A stretch of 64,000 nucleotides of DNA, from the NCBI RefSeq assembly GCF_018390515.1, contig NZ_JAHBBK010000003.1, positions 744,001 through 808,000 on the forward strand, written 5' to 3'. This stretch comes from Mucilaginibacter sp. Bleaf8 (lineage in GTDB: Bacteria; Bacteroidota; Bacteroidia; Sphingobacteriales; Sphingobacteriaceae). Made by a program: the position numbers and the translations under genes. Positions 36,698 through 46,885 of the stretch are shown piece after piece. The stretch's first letter is position 1. Each line of letters begins with the position of its first letter. The notes under the pieces were generated by a model. The model made no database searches. It was not told the DNA's origin and saw nothing but the letters and a program-made list of their open reading frames with translations.

Positions 36698-37666
36698 TCA
36701 ATTCTTCAACACCGCACAAATCTCCGCAATAGTATCGGTTACCGGTTTAAAAGCAATCCCGGTAGCTTGCTTAATCTTCGCGTTATCGTAATTCTGCACA
36801 ACGGTAGCCGATTGGGCGGCAATTTTATCAAGCGAAGGGGCGGTGCCAGTCACGCTGGCCCAAAATGAAGCGGCACGCCAGGCAACGGCCAGCATCCAGG
36901 GCTTGGCTTCGGTGGTAGGAGGTTTTATGCCAAAGCATTGAGCAATGGCGGCGGTAAGGTCTTTAAAATACCAGTTTTCGGCATTGATGATGTAGCGCTC
37001 AGCGGTATAGCTGCTGTTCATCAAGGCAATGATACAGCGGGCTACATCTTCCACATCAACCAGCCCGCAACTGCCACGGGTATAAAATTTTAGTCCGCGG
37101 CGTACGGTTTCAAAAATCTGTCCGCTGCCATCGGTACCAGCGGTTGGCCCTATAATTACAGACGGGTTTACAATTACAGCGTCCAAGCCTTCGGCAATGC
37201 CGCGCCATACCTCCATCTCGCTTTCCAGTTTAGATATGGCATAGCCATTATTGGCCGGCGTTTCTTCCAAATGGTGCTTTTCGGTAATCAGTTCCCCCTC
37301 TTTCGCCGCGCCAATGGCCGCAATAGAGCTTACATGTACCAATCGGGCGCCATACTGCAGGCATAGTTCCACCACATTGGCCGTACCGGTAATATTGGTG
37401 CTGATCATTGATTTCTTATCAGCCTCCTTAAATGATACCCATGCTGCGCAATGATACACTTGCGTAATGCCTTCAAATGCATCCTCCAAAGCAAAAATAT
37501 CCAACATGTCTGCCTCGGTCCATTCAATCAGGTGCTGGTACGGTGTTAATAAGTCGGGGATTACTGATGTGCTTCGCTTAATGCAGCGCAGGCGGTTGTT
37601 TTGCTCAGCCAGTTGCCTGGCCAGTATAGAGCCTAAAAAACCTGTTGCACCAGTAACCAGAATCAT
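36698..37666 (-). CDS. Extended SDR NAD(P)-dependent epimerase/reductase
   Basis: 322 residues. The Rossmann nucleotide motif is GATGFLG at 6-12, the NAG-equivalent is CAAWVSF near 71, and the catalytic pair is in YAISKLESE with Tyr and Lys about residue 143. It resembles dihydroflavonol-4-reductase-like members of the extended SDRs, which act on sugars, steroids or flavonoid-like ketones; the substrate is unknown. The ATG used gives MILVTGATGF; an upstream one would add nine residues. It is transcribed divergently from the arginase-fold gene, 72 bases away. Confidence 0.9.
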   Translation of the reverse strand: MILVTGATGFLGSILARQLAEQNNRLRCIKRSTSVIPDLLTPYQHLIEWTEADMLDIFALEDAFEGITQVYHCAAWVSFKEADKKSMISTNITGTANVVELCLQYGARLVHVSSIAAIGAAKEGELITEKHHLEETPANNGYAISKLESEMEVWRGIAEGLDAVIVNPSVIIGPTAGTDGSGQIFETVRRGLKFYTRGSCGLVDVEDVARCIIALMNSSYTAERYIINAENWYFKDLTAAIAQCFGIKPPTTEAKPWMLAVAWRAASFWASVTGTAPSLDKIAAQSATVVQNYDNAKIKQATGIAFKPVTDTIAEICAVLKN

Positions 37667-37738
37667 GGAGTGAGTTTGATAAAAACAGCGCAATTTAATT
37701 TAAAATAATGGATATTTGAACTTTTGTAGAATACGGAT

Positions 37739-38926
37739 ATGTCGTTAGCGGATTTCTTTACCCCGGTTGATATTAATAAAATAGTACCCGGTCAGGGTTA
37801 TAACCCTAATCATTTGGGTAGTAAAATAGAGGTGTATACCCATGCCTTTCCTGACTTGGATGAGAACAAGCCCGACCTGGTGATTTTTGGCGTGCAGGAC
37901 GACCGCAATGCTGTTGGCAACCCCGGCTGTGCCCTCGGTCCCGATTACATTCGCGAAAAGTTATACCGCCTTTACCAGGGCGATTATGCTACCAAAATTT
38001 ATGACTTGGGCAATATCAAACAAGGCGCCAGTGTATATGATACGTACTTTGCCTTAAAAACGGTTTTGTCTGATTTTGTAAAGAAAAACATTGTAGCAGT
38101 CATACTTGGCGGCGGTCAGGATTTGACCTATCCGCAGTATCTGGCTTATGAAGATACCGAGCAAAAAGTGGATCTGGTAGTGATCGACTCGCATTTTGAC
38201 CTGGACGAAAGTGCCGAGATGGAAGAAACCGATGCCACTACATCCAACTCCTACCTCAATAAAATCTTTCTGCATGAACCCAACTACCTGTTTAACTTCA
38301 GTAATCTGGGCTACCAAACCTATTTTGTAAGCCAGGAAAGTTTGCGGGTAATGGATACCTTGTTTTTTGATGTGCACCGCCTGGGTGAACTGACCGGGCA
38401 AATGGGCGTAACAGAACCCATCATTCGCAATGCAGATATGATCAGTTTTGATATTGGCGCCATTCGCTCATCTGATGCGGCAGCTAATGCCAATGCTACA
38501 CCCAACGGTTTTTATGGCGAAGAGGCTTGCCAGATGTGCCGCTATGCAGGTTTTAATGATAAGCTAACCTCGATAGGTTTTTATGAGTTTAACCCGGCTT
38601 ATGATAGTAACGGCCAAACGGCCACCCTGCTGGCCGAAATGATATGGTATTTCATTGACGGCTTTTATAACCGCAAGCAGGATTTTCCGTTGCAGCCTAA
38701 AACACAATACCTGGTTTATAAAACAACCCTTACGCACGATGACCACGAAATGGTGTTTGTGAAAAGCAAAAAATCAGACCGTTGGTGGATGCAGGTACCT
38801 TACCCGGCCGGTGGTTCCATGAATGAGCGTTATCACCTGGTGCCCTGCCGTTACGAAGACTATACCACCGCCGTAGCCGGCGAAATGCCCGACCTGTGGT
38901 GGCGTACTTATCAAAAACTGGCCTAA
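37739..38926 (+). CDS. Arginase-fold (ureohydrolase-like) protein with altered metal ligands
   Basis: 395 residues. It looks like the formimidoylglutamase/arginase family: NPGCALGPDYIREKLYRL near 61-78, GGGQD at 124-128, DSHFD at 150-154 and SFDIG at 236-240. In active ureohydrolases these read GGGHD, DxHxD and SxDxD. Here the His is Gln and the second Asp of the last motif is Gly, so one ligand of each manganese is missing. A C-terminal 90-residue extension (from about 300) is not part of the usual fold. It may be a catalytically dead relative with another role; genomes of this phylum commonly annotate it as formimidoylglutamase. No hut genes are nearby. Confidence 0.85.
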   Translation: MSLADFFTPVDINKIVPGQGYNPNHLGSKIEVYTHAFPDLDENKPDLVIFGVQDDRNAVGNPGCALGPDYIREKLYRLYQGDYATKIYDLGNIKQGASVYDTYFALKTVLSDFVKKNIVAVILGGGQDLTYPQYLAYEDTEQKVDLVVIDSHFDLDESAEMEETDATTSNSYLNKIFLHEPNYLFNFSNLGYQTYFVSQESLRVMDTLFFDVHRLGELTGQMGVTEPIIRNADMISFDIGAIRSSDAAANANATPNGFYGEEACQMCRYAGFNDKLTSIGFYEFNPAYDSNGQTATLLAEMIWYFIDGFYNRKQDFPLQPKTQYLVYKTTLTHDDHEMVFVKSKKSDRWWMQVPYPAGGSMNERYHLVPCRYEDYTTAVAGEMPDLWWRTYQKLA

Positions 38927-38988
38927 AGCGTACCGCGCTGATACTTAAAAAGCGGGTTTGCCGTTAATGTTATTTGTTTAAAATATCG

Positions 38989-40143
38989 ATGTTCAAAAAA
39001 CTGTTATTCCTAATTGCTGCAGCTTTACCTTTTGCGGCTTCTGCCCAGTACTCGGGCACTTTTACCGTAAACGGCAAACTGGCTAAAGTAACCAAGCCGC
39101 TCAAAGCGTTTTTAATTTATCACCAGGGTAACGAGGATTTTGTTGATTCAACTATGTTGCTGGATGGTAAATTTCAGTTTAGCGGGCAGATTACTATGCC
39201 GCTTATTGCCTCTGTGGCCATCGATCATAACAATAAAGGCTTACAAGGGCTGAGTGAGAAAGATGATATCATGAATCTTTACCTCGAAAAGGGTAACATC
39301 TATATCAATGGTATTGATTCTTTATCGCATGCTACCATTACCGGTTCTGCTTTGAATGAAGACAATCAGGTAATTGCGCCTAAAATCAATAGCATCAACA
39401 GCCGGGCCGCCGCCTTATATAAAACGATACAAGCTGCCAAGCCGGATGAGCAGCAGTCTACCGTTTTTCAAAACAGCATGCAGGATAAATTCAAGGCCCT
39501 GCAACAGGAACGTGAAGGCGTAATCCGTGATTTTATAAGTAATCACCCTAATAGCTTTTTGAGTGTGCTGGCGCTTAATTCGCTTACAGGACCATCTGCT
39601 AATCCGGTTACCATAGCATCATTATATGGCGGCCTGTCGGCCGACTTGAAAAATAGCGATGCCGGTAAGCAGCTGCAGCAAAAAATTGATATGCTGAAGG
39701 TGACCGGCATTGGTGCCATGGCTCCTGACTTTACGCAAAACGATGTGAATGGTAAGCCGGTAAAGCTATCGTCATTCCGCGGTAAGTATGTATTGCTCGA
39801 TTTCTGGGCATCATGGTGCCCGCCCTGCCGCCAGGAAAGTCCGAATCTGGTACGCGCTTACAATAAATTTAAGGACAAGAATTTTACCATCCTAAGCGTA
39901 TCGCTTGATAAGCCTGATGCCAAAGCGGCATGGCTGAACGCGATCAAAGCCGACGGGCTGACCTGGACTAATGTATCCGACCTGAAATTCTGGAGCAACG
40001 AGGCGGCAGCTTTATACTATGTACAATCCATCCCGCAAAATTTCCTGATTGACCCAACAGGTAAAATCATTGCCAAGAACCTGCGCGGTGCAGATCTGGA
40101 AGGTAAACTGATTGAAGTTTTTATAAAAGCGGATAAGAAGTAA
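38989..40143 (+). CDS. TlpA/AhpC-like thioredoxin with DUF4369-like N-terminus
   Basis: 384 residues. The signal peptide MFKKLLFLIAAALPFAASA is cleaved before QYSG. An N-terminal beta-rich DUF4369-like domain (20-130) and a helical middle part lead to a thioredoxin-fold C-terminal domain, with the active site WASWCPPCRQESP near 275 and the cis-Pro region SIPQNFLID near 350. Such proteins reduce periplasmic disulfides, for example in cytochrome maturation. The ATG used follows from the signal peptide; a TTG five codons upstream is less likely. It is followed by a strong terminator. Confidence 0.92.
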   Translation: MFKKLLFLIAAALPFAASAQYSGTFTVNGKLAKVTKPLKAFLIYHQGNEDFVDSTMLLDGKFQFSGQITMPLIASVAIDHNNKGLQGLSEKDDIMNLYLEKGNIYINGIDSLSHATITGSALNEDNQVIAPKINSINSRAAALYKTIQAAKPDEQQSTVFQNSMQDKFKALQQEREGVIRDFISNHPNSFLSVLALNSLTGPSANPVTIASLYGGLSADLKNSDAGKQLQQKIDMLKVTGIGAMAPDFTQNDVNGKPVKLSSFRGKYVLLDFWASWCPPCRQESPNLVRAYNKFKDKNFTILSVSLDKPDAKAAWLNAIKADGLTWTNVSDLKFWSNEAAALYYVQSIPQNFLIDPTGKIIAKNLRGADLEGKLIEVFIKADKK

Positions 40144-40162
40144 TAAGTCTCAGTATAAAACA

Positions 40163-40200
40163 AAAACAGCCGCAAGATCAATTCTTGCGGCTGTTTTGTA
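40163..40200. terminator. Bidirectional terminator between TlpA-like gene and purD
   Basis: A perfect 14-bp stem AAAACAGCCGCAAG with a 7-base loop has A- and T-runs at its ends, suiting both convergent genes. Confidence 0.9.
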
Positions 40201-40216
40201 TATAGTAGTTTTGATA

Positions 40217-41491
40217 TTATATCAAATCAAAGCCAATGTCTTTTCTAAAATATTTGCCATCATAATAAATACGGCTGGCATCCAGCGTAGCCTGCTGCAG
40301 GGCATCAAACATATTATCTTGTAAGGACGTGATAGCCAGCACGCGGCCGCCATTGGTAATCACATCATCGCCTTGCTGGCTGGTGCCTGCATGGAATGCT
40401 ATAGAACCGCGCACGTTTTCCAACCCGCTAATTACTTTATTTTTCAGGTATTCACCAGGATAGCCCCCTGCTACACATACAACAGTAGCGGCTATCTTGT
40501 CCGATATTTTTAATTCTTTTTCATGCAGGTTGCCTTCGGCCACGCCTTGCAGTAAATCCATAAAGTCCGACTCAATCCGTGGCATTACGCTTTCCGTTTC
40601 CGGATCGCCCATACGGCAGTTGTATTCAATTACATAAGGTTCGCCGGCGCAATTCATCAGGCCAATAAAAATAAAGCCTTTGTAAGGAATGCCTTCCTGC
40701 TTTAAACCTTCAACCGTTGGTATCACAATGGTTTGTTCTACCTTTTGCATAAAGGCAGCATCGGCAAACGGTACTGGCGATACGGAACCCATGCCGCCGG
40801 TATTGAGGCCGGTGTCGCCTTCGCCAATGCGTTTGTAATCTTTGGCTTCCGGTAGTATTTTGTAGGTATTGCCGTCAGTAAGTACAAATACAGATAGTTC
40901 AATGCCTTGCAAAAACTGCTCAACAACTACTTTAGAGCTGGCATCGCCAAATTTGGCCTCGGTAAGCATTTCAACCAGTTCCTGCTGCGCTTCCTGCAGG
41001 GTAAGGCAAATCAATACGCCCTTGCCGGCTGCCAGGCCATCTGCTTTTAATACAATAGGCAAGCCGGCTGTAGCCAGGTAGGATAAGCCATCCTGCAGCG
41101 TATCGCGCGTAAAAGTGCGCGAGGCGGCGGTTGGTATATGGTGCCGCTGCATAAATTGCTTTGAAAAATCTTTACTACCCTCTAATTGAGCGCCATATTG
41201 TTGCGGGCCAATTACCGGTACTTTTTTCAGCCCTTCATCGTTCAAAAAGAAATCATGAATACCTTTTACCAAAGGTTCTTCGGGGCCAACCAATATCATG
41301 TCAATGCCGTTGGCCAGCACAAAGGCCTTGATGCCTTCAAAGTCGGTCACCTTTAAATCAACGTTGGTGCCGTACTGTGTGGTGCCGGCATTGCCCGGCG
41401 CAATAAATAACTGATTGCATTTGGGGCTTTGTGAAAGTTTCCAGGCGAAGGCGCTTTCACGTCCGCCTGAACCGATGAGCAGGATATTCAT
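40217..41491 (-). CDS. purD: Phosphoribosylamine-glycine ligase
   Basis: 424 residues. PurD (GAR synthetase) joins phosphoribosylamine and glycine using ATP in purine synthesis. It starts with the family MNILLIGSGGRESAFAWK, has LGP-type PEEPLVKGI near 69, the ATP-grasp LPIVLKADGLAAGKGV near 140-155 and GDPETESVMPR near 290. It stands alone, next to secA in the opposite direction. Confidence 0.97.
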   Translation of the reverse strand: MNILLIGSGGRESAFAWKLSQSPKCNQLFIAPGNAGTTQYGTNVDLKVTDFEGIKAFVLANGIDMILVGPEEPLVKGIHDFFLNDEGLKKVPVIGPQQYGAQLEGSKDFSKQFMQRHHIPTAASRTFTRDTLQDGLSYLATAGLPIVLKADGLAAGKGVLICLTLQEAQQELVEMLTEAKFGDASSKVVVEQFLQGIELSVFVLTDGNTYKILPEAKDYKRIGEGDTGLNTGGMGSVSPVPFADAAFMQKVEQTIVIPTVEGLKQEGIPYKGFIFIGLMNCAGEPYVIEYNCRMGDPETESVMPRIESDFMDLLQGVAEGNLHEKELKISDKIAATVVCVAGGYPGEYLKNKVISGLENVRGSIAFHAGTSQQGDDVITNGGRVLAITSLQDNMFDALQQATLDASRIYYDGKYFRKDIGFDLI

Positions 41492-41513
41492 GGCCGTAAA
41501 GATAGGAGTTTTT

Positions 41514-41634
41514 GAGTATCAAGTATCAAGTAGTTGGTATCAGGCGCGCAGAACACCGTAAAGTAATTGACAGTAAAACCCGGTTAAAGTGTCAGATTAA
41601 TGTCTGCTTACTTCATACTAAATACTTGATACTC
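41514..41634. repeat. 13-bp inverted repeat flanking the purD-secA gap
   Basis: GAGTATCAAGTAT at the left and ATACTTGATACTC at the right are perfect complements 95 bases apart, with a TATCAAGTA tandem at the left. The right arm contains the -33 element of the secA promoter. Origin or function unknown. Confidence 0.55.
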
Positions 41635-41655
41635 CATCTAAAAACTGTAACTTTA
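41626..41655 (+). promoter_or_regulatory. Candidate secA promoter
   Basis: TTG, 19 bases, then TAACTTTA, one mismatch from TAnnTTTG with the preferred spacing, leads to a leader of about 60-65 bases before secA. Confidence 0.5.
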
Positions 41656-41664
41656 CCTGCCATA

Positions 41665-41721
41665 ATGGCTTTTAAAGCCTGTTGGCGTAATTGTTGGGAT
41701 AGAAGTATTATATCAAATTAA
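41665..41721 (+). CDS. Possible secA leader peptide
   Basis: An ATG frame of 18 residues, MAFKACWRNCWDRSIISN, starts about 10 bases after the candidate promoter and stops 3 bases before secA. It contains two Cys and two Trp. In E. coli secA is regulated by translation arrest in the upstream SecM peptide; this peptide shares no sequence or signal sequence with SecM, so a regulatory role is only a positional inference. Confidence 0.3.
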   Translation: MAFKACWRNCWDRSIISN

Positions 41722-41724
41722 AAC

Positions 41725-44700
41725 ATGTTAGGATTTATTAGTAAGCTTTTTGGTAACAAATCAGAGCGCGATGTGAAAGGCATACAGCCTCTGGTTGAAA
41801 AAATAAAAAGCGAGTTTGCCAAGCTCGATACATTGAGCAATGATGAGCTGAGAGCAAAAACCACAGATTTTAAAGAAAGAATACAGCAAGGCCTGGCCCA
41901 GATTGATGAGCAAATCAAAGCTATTAAAGATGAGGTAGAGGGTAATGGTGATATAGATGTTAATGAGAAGGTAGAATTATATACCCGTATCGATAAACTT
42001 GAAAAAGACCGCAACAAAGAACTGGAAGTGATATTGATGAATATCCTGCCGGAAGCATTTGCTGTGGTAAAAGAAACTGCACGCCGTTTGGCTAACAACC
42101 CAACGCTTGAAGTTACTGCAACTGAATTTGACCGCGTACTGGCTGCACGTAAGCCTAACGTGGTAATTAGCGGCGATAAAGCAACGCATAGCAATACCTG
42201 GAAAGCGGCTGGCAACCAGGTTACCTGGAATATGGTACATTACGATGTGCAGCTGATTGGCGGTATTGTACTGCACCAGGGTAAAATTGCCGAGATGGCT
42301 ACCGGTGAGGGTAAAACCCTGGTGGCTACCCTGCCTGCTTACCTGAATGCACTTGCCGGGCAAGGTGTACACATTGTAACCGTGAATGATTATCTGGCCC
42401 GTCGTGACTCGGAGTGGATGGGGCCACTGTATGAGTTCCACGGGTTATCGGTTGATTGTATTGATAAGCACGAGCCTAACTCAGAGGCGCGCCGCAATGC
42501 CTACCTGGCCGATATTACCTTTGGTACCAACAACGAATTTGGTTTCGATTACCTGCGCGATAACATGACCCGCAGCCCCGAAGAGCTGGTGCAGCGCAAG
42601 CAGCACTTTGCCATGGTGGATGAGGTTGACTCCGTATTGATTGACGATGCCCGTACGCCACTGATCATTTCAGGCCCGATTCCGCGCGGCGATCAGCATG
42701 AGTTTTACATGCTGAAACCACGTATCGAGCGTTTGGTAAATGCGCAGAAAGCATACATCAACACCGCTTTGAATGAGGCGAAGAAACAGATATCCGAAGG
42801 TAAAGTTGGTCCTGAGGATGGTGGCATGGCACTATTACGTGCGCACCGCGGTTTGCCTAAAAGCAAGGCTTTAATTAAGTTTTTGAGCGAGGGTGGCAAC
42901 AAAACCGTTCTGCAAAAAACTGAAAATTACTACATGCAGGATCAGGGCAAGGAAATGCCTAAGGTAGATGCTGACCTGTACTTCATTATTGATGAGAAAA
43001 ATAACTCAGTAGAACTTACTGAAAAAGGTATTGAGCTGATTACCGCTTCGGGCGAGGATCCTCGTTTCTTCGTGATGCCGGATGTGGGTACAGAGATTGC
43101 CAATATCGAGAAGTCGAGTTTAAGCGCCGAAGAGAAAGTTACGCAGAAAGATGAGCTGATGCGCGATTTCTCTATCAAATCTGAGCGTATCCACTCTATC
43201 AACCAGTTGCTGAAAGCCTACACTTTGTTCGAGAAAGACGTAGAGTATATTTTGGACGAAGGCAAGGTGAAGATTGTGGACGAGCAAACCGGCCGTGTGC
43301 TGGATGGCCGTCGTTATTCTGACGGTTTGCACCAGGCCATTGAGGCTAAAGAAAACGTAAAGGTTGAAGATGCAACCCAAACGTTTGCTACCATTACGCT
43401 GCAAAATTATTTCCGTATGTACCACAAGCTTTGCGGTATGACGGGTACTGCCGTAACTGAGGCTGGCGAGTTCTGGGAAATTTACAAATTGGACGTGGTT
43501 GAAATTCCAACCAATACACCAATCAGTCGTGATGACCGCCAGGATTTGGTTTACCGCACCATGCGCGAAAAATATAATGCCGTGGCCGACGAGATTGTGA
43601 AACTAACGCAAGCCGGTCGTCCGGTGCTGGTAGGTACCACCTCGGTTGAGATTTCGGAATTACTGAGCCGTATGCTGAAACTGCGCGGCATTAAACACAA
43701 CGTACTGAACGCCAAAATGCACCAGAAAGAGGCAGATATTGTTGCCGAAGCTGGTCAGGCCGGAACGGTAACTATTGCTACCAACATGGCTGGTCGTGGT
43801 ACGGATATTAAGCTGGGCGCAGGCGTTAAAGAAGCCGGCGGTTTAGCAATCGTAGGTACCGAGCGCCACGAGTCGCGCCGGGTTGACCGCCAGTTGCGTG
43901 GTCGTGCTGGTCGTCAGGGTGATCCGGGCTCTTCTCAGTTCTTCGTGTCGTTAGAAGATAACCTGATGCGTTTATTCGGTTCTGAGCGTATCTCAAGCCT
44001 GATGGTGCGCATGGGTATTGAAGAAGGAGAAGTAATCCAGCACTCTATGATTACCAAATCCATAGAGCGTGCACAGAAGAAAGTAGAAGAGAACAACTTC
44101 GGTATCCGTAAACGCCTGCTGGAGTATGACGACGTGATGAACTCACAACGTACAGTAGTTTACGCTAAACGTAAAAATGCCTTGTTTGGCGAGCGTTTGG
44201 ATGTAGATATCAACAATACCATTTATGATGTAGTTGAAGATGTGGTAACCGAGTACAAAGAGGCCAACAACTATGAAGGCTTGCAAATGGAGATTATCCG
44301 CCTGTTCTCGGTAGATATCGAACTGTCGCAAGATCAGTTTGCCGCTACCAACCTGAACCAGTTGGTTGATACCGTTTATAACCACGTAAATGATTTCTAT
44401 CACCGTAAAAAAGAGGTGATTGCCGAACAGGCCTTCCCGGTATTGCAGGATGTGTATGAAACGCGTGGTGAGTTTGTAGAAAATATCATTGTACCATTTA
44501 CTGATGGTGTACATGGTATGCAGGTTGCCGTACCGCTTAAAAAAGCGGTTGAAAACCATGGGCATGAGGTTTTCAAATCATTCGAGAAAAACGTGATTCT
44601 GTATCATATTGATGATGCGTGGAAAGAACACCTGCGCGAGATGGACGAATTAAAGCAATCTGTACAAAATGCCGTTTATGAGCAGAAAGATCCGTTGCTC

Positions 44701-45024
44701 GTCTATAAATTTGAAGCATTCCAACTGTTCCGTCAGATGCTGACCAATGTGAACAAGGAGCTGGTAAGCTTCCTGTTTAGGGGCGGTATCCCAATGCAGC
44801 AAGCACCTGAAGAACTGCAGGAAGCACGCCCTGAACCTAAAACCGATATGCGCCAGATGAAGGTGTCAAAGCCTGAACTGGTTGCCGAAAGTAACGGCGT
44901 ACCTGTTGAAGATCTGCAGGAACTGCAAAAGCCAACACCGGCAAAAGCCGAACAAAGAATAGGTCGTAATGACCCATGCCCTTGCGGTAGTGGCAAGAAG
45001 TTTAAAAACTGCCACGGCGCATAA
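41725..45024 (+). CDS. secA: Preprotein translocase ATPase SecA
   Basis: 1099 residues, longer than the ~900 of E. coli because of inserts common in this phylum. SecA drives proteins through SecYEG. Motifs: Walker A in [17 protein letters not shown] near 191-207, the DEAD-type DEVDSVLID near 296, FDYLRDNM near 273, GRGTDIK near 690, and [20 protein letters not shown] near 715. The C-terminus has a zinc/SecB-binding motif [14 protein letters not shown] possible leader peptide sits just upstream. A repeat-rich gap follows before the SPOR gene. Confidence 0.99.
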   Translation: MLGFISKLFGNKSERDVKGIQPLVEKIKSEFAKLDTLSNDELRAKTTDFKERIQQGLAQIDEQIKAIKDEVEGNGDIDVNEKVELYTRIDKLEKDRNKELEVILMNILPEAFAVVKETARRLANNPTLEVTATEFDRVLAARKPNVVISGDKATHSNTWKAAGNQVTWNMVHYDVQLIGGIVLHQGKIAEMATGEGKTLVATLPAYLNALAGQGVHIVTVNDYLARRDSEWMGPLYEFHGLSVDCIDKHEPNSEARRNAYLADITFGTNNEFGFDYLRDNMTRSPEELVQRKQHFAMVDEVDSVLIDDARTPLIISGPIPRGDQHEFYMLKPRIERLVNAQKAYINTALNEAKKQISEGKVGPEDGGMALLRAHRGLPKSKALIKFLSEGGNKTVLQKTENYYMQDQGKEMPKVDADLYFIIDEKNNSVELTEKGIELITASGEDPRFFVMPDVGTEIANIEKSSLSAEEKVTQKDELMRDFSIKSERIHSINQLLKAYTLFEKDVEYILDEGKVKIVDEQTGRVLDGRRYSDGLHQAIEAKENVKVEDATQTFATITLQNYFRMYHKLCGMTGTAVTEAGEFWEIYKLDVVEIPTNTPISRDDRQDLVYRTMREKYNAVADEIVKLTQAGRPVLVGTTSVEISELLSRMLKLRGIKHNVLNAKMHQKEADIVAEAGQAGTVTIATNMAGRGTDIKLGAGVKEAGGLAIVGTERHESRRVDRQLRGRAGRQGDPGSSQFFVSLEDNLMRLFGSERISSLMVRMGIEEGEVIQHSMITKSIERAQKKVEENNFGIRKRLLEYDDVMNSQRTVVYAKRKNALFGERLDVDINNTIYDVVEDVVTEYKEANNYEGLQMEIIRLFSVDIELSQDQFAATNLNQLVDTVYNHVNDFYHRKKEVIAEQAFPVLQDVYETRGEFVENIIVPFTDGVHGMQVAVPLKKAVENHGHEVFKSFEKNVILYHIDDAWKEHLREMDELKQSVQNAVYEQKDPLLVYKFEAFQLFRQMLTNVNKELVSFLFRGGIPMQQAPEELQEARPEPKTDMRQMKVSKPELVAESNGVPVEDLQELQKPTPAKAEQRIGRNDPCPCGSGKKFKNCHGA

Positions 45025-45118
45025 GGCCATTCTTAAAATATAACTCATGCCATTGCGAGGTACGAGGTTGTTACTGCATTATGTGTAGAATGGCCTTGTA
45101 TCTCGCAATCATGTTATA
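45023..45118. repeat. REP-like inverted repeat, ATTGCGAGG family
   Basis: The secA-SPOR gap holds an inverted repeat with arms CATTGCGAGGTACGAGG and CCTTGTATCTCGCAATCATG, plus a smaller AAGGCCATTCT/AGAATGGCCTT pair around it. The ATTGCGAGG core resembles intergenic repeats common in this family. It likely also terminates secA transcription. Confidence 0.65.
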
Positions 45119-45126
45119 AGGTATAC

Positions 45127-45600
45127 ATGAACGAATTAAAGAAGACAGGACTTTTAATAAGTAACAAGGGGGTACGGCTCTCGGCTATTGCTTTTTTATT
45201 GGCAATAAACTTTGCTGCCAAAGCACAAACACGTGGCCGGCTCGAAATTATTAAAGACCCGCGCCTTGACTCACTCATTGCCCGCCGAAACAGCATTGGC
45301 AAATCAAGAGGAGGACGTGCAGGTGGCGGCATTTCGGCTTACGGGTACCGCGTGCAATTCTTTTCAGGTTCGGGCCGTAAAGATGCATTCAATGCGCAGA
45401 ATAAATTTCAGCAATTGTACCCCGAAATACGTACCTATATCACTTATCGCGAACCGAATTTTAAAGTGAAGGCGGGCGATTTTCGTACGCGTTTGGAAGC
45501 TGCAAAAATGATGGAAAGCCTACGTGGCAAGTTTATCAGTATGTTTATCCTGTCCGAAAAAATTAACCCACCCAAGTTAGAAACCAATCCTCAGCCATGA
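45127..45600 (+). CDS. SPOR-domain protein with signal peptide
   Basis: 157 residues. A signal peptide ends near FAAKAQ (about residue 34), followed by a Gly/Arg-rich linker (GKSRGGRAGGGIS). The C-terminal 80 residues fit the SPOR fold: YRVQFFSGSGRKDAFNA, RTYITYREPNFKVKAGDF and RTRLEAAKMMESLRG, the last two characteristic. SPOR domains bind denuded peptidoglycan glycan strands at septa. Its stop overlaps the M20 gene by 4 bases. Confidence 0.85.
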   Translation: MNELKKTGLLISNKGVRLSAIAFLLAINFAAKAQTRGRLEIIKDPRLDSLIARRNSIGKSRGGRAGGGISAYGYRVQFFSGSGRKDAFNAQNKFQQLYPEIRTYITYREPNFKVKAGDFRTRLEAAKMMESLRGKFISMFILSEKINPPKLETNPQP

Positions 45601-46787
45601 TCAAAGAAAGAATACAGGAGTTATCTAAAAATATATTTAACGATGTGGTAGCTAACCGCCGCCATTTGCATGCACATCCCGAATTATCTTTTCAGGAGAT
45701 AGCTACCTCGGCTTACGTGGCAGCTAAGCTGGATGAGTTGCAAATACCTTACACCCGTATGGCTGATAATGGTTTGGTAGGTTTAATTAAAGGCAATAAA
45801 CCGTCAGCCAATGAGAATGTAATTGCATTGCGGGCCGATATGGATGCATTGCCCATTATAGAGGCTAATGATGTAGCATACAAATCGCAAAACCCCGGTG
45901 TAATGCATGCCTGCGGACATGATGTGCATACCTCTTCGCTATTGGGTACGGCTACTATTTTAAGCCAGCTTAAGGATGAGTTTTCCGGTACGGTGAAGCT
46001 GATATTCCAACCGGCGGAAGAAAAGCTGCCCGGTGGAGCCAGTTTGATGATTCAGCAGGGCGTGTTGGAAAACCCGCGGCCGCAGGCCGTGATCGGTCAG
46101 CACGTAATGCCGTTGATTGATGCCGGTAAAGTGGGGTTCCGTGCAGGTAAGTACATGGCCTCTACCGATGAGATATACGTAACCGTAAAAGGCAAAGGCG
46201 GCCATGGCGCGCAGCCGCAGCAGAATATTGACCCGGTAATTATTACTGCACATATATTAACTGCCCTGCAACAGGTGGTAAGCCGTTTTGCCGACCCTAA
46301 AAGCCCGTCCGTATTATCATTCGGTAAAGTAATTGCCAATGGCGCTACCAACGTTATTCCGAACGAGGTATACTTGGAAGGTACCTTCCGCACTATGGAT
46401 GAGCAGTGGCGCAAGGAAGCGCACATTCGCATGAAAAAGATGGCCGAAGGTATTGCTGAAAGCATGGGCGGTAGTTGCGATTTCAATATTATGCATGGCT
46501 ATCCTTTCCTCATCAACGAAGAAAAACTAACCGCCGCTGCACGTGGCTACGCTGAAGATTATTTAGGTAAAGAAAATGTAGTTGACCTGGACATTTGGAT
46601 GGCCGCCGAAGACTTTGCCTACTACTCACAAGTTGCCGATAGTTGTTTTTACCGCCTGGGTACCCGCAATGAAAGCCGTGGTATCACCTCTGCCGTACAT
46701 ACGCCAACATTTGATGTAGAGGAGAATGCGCTAAGTATTAGTACAGGCTTAATGGCTTATATGGCAGTTAAGCAATTAGGGAACTAA
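45597..46787 (+). CDS. M20-family amidohydrolase
   Basis: 396 residues. The enzyme belongs to the IAA-amino acid/hippurate hydrolase group of M20 metallopeptidases, which cleave N-acyl amino acids. Metal-binding features: LRADMDALP near 80-88, MHACGHDVH near 101-109 with the Cys-Gly-His-Asp, the EEKLPGGA segment near 141, and MAAEDFAYY near 340. The start overlaps the SPOR gene by 4 bases, so they are coupled; a role in cell-wall-derived peptide turnover is possible but unproven. Confidence 0.95.
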   Translation: MIKERIQELSKNIFNDVVANRRHLHAHPELSFQEIATSAYVAAKLDELQIPYTRMADNGLVGLIKGNKPSANENVIALRADMDALPIIEANDVAYKSQNPGVMHACGHDVHTSSLLGTATILSQLKDEFSGTVKLIFQPAEEKLPGGASLMIQQGVLENPRPQAVIGQHVMPLIDAGKVGFRAGKYMASTDEIYVTVKGKGGHGAQPQQNIDPVIITAHILTALQQVVSRFADPKSPSVLSFGKVIANGATNVIPNEVYLEGTFRTMDEQWRKEAHIRMKKMAEGIAESMGGSCDFNIMHGYPFLINEEKLTAAARGYAEDYLGKENVVDLDIWMAAEDFAYYSQVADSCFYRLGTRNESRGITSAVHTPTFDVEENALSISTGLMAYMAVKQLGN

Positions 46788-46798
46788 AATTCACAAAA

Positions 46799-46830
46799 AA
46801 GGCTTCTAATTATTTGGAAGCCTTCTTTGT
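46799..46830 (+). terminator. Terminator after the M20 gene
   Basis: AAGGCTTC / GAAGCCTT with a 10-base loop, followed by TTCTTTGT. Confidence 0.75.
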
Positions 46831-46885
46831 GTTCTGTTCTGTGCTTCGTTAGGATAGGGGGGCGATTTTACCACAGCCTGTGGAT

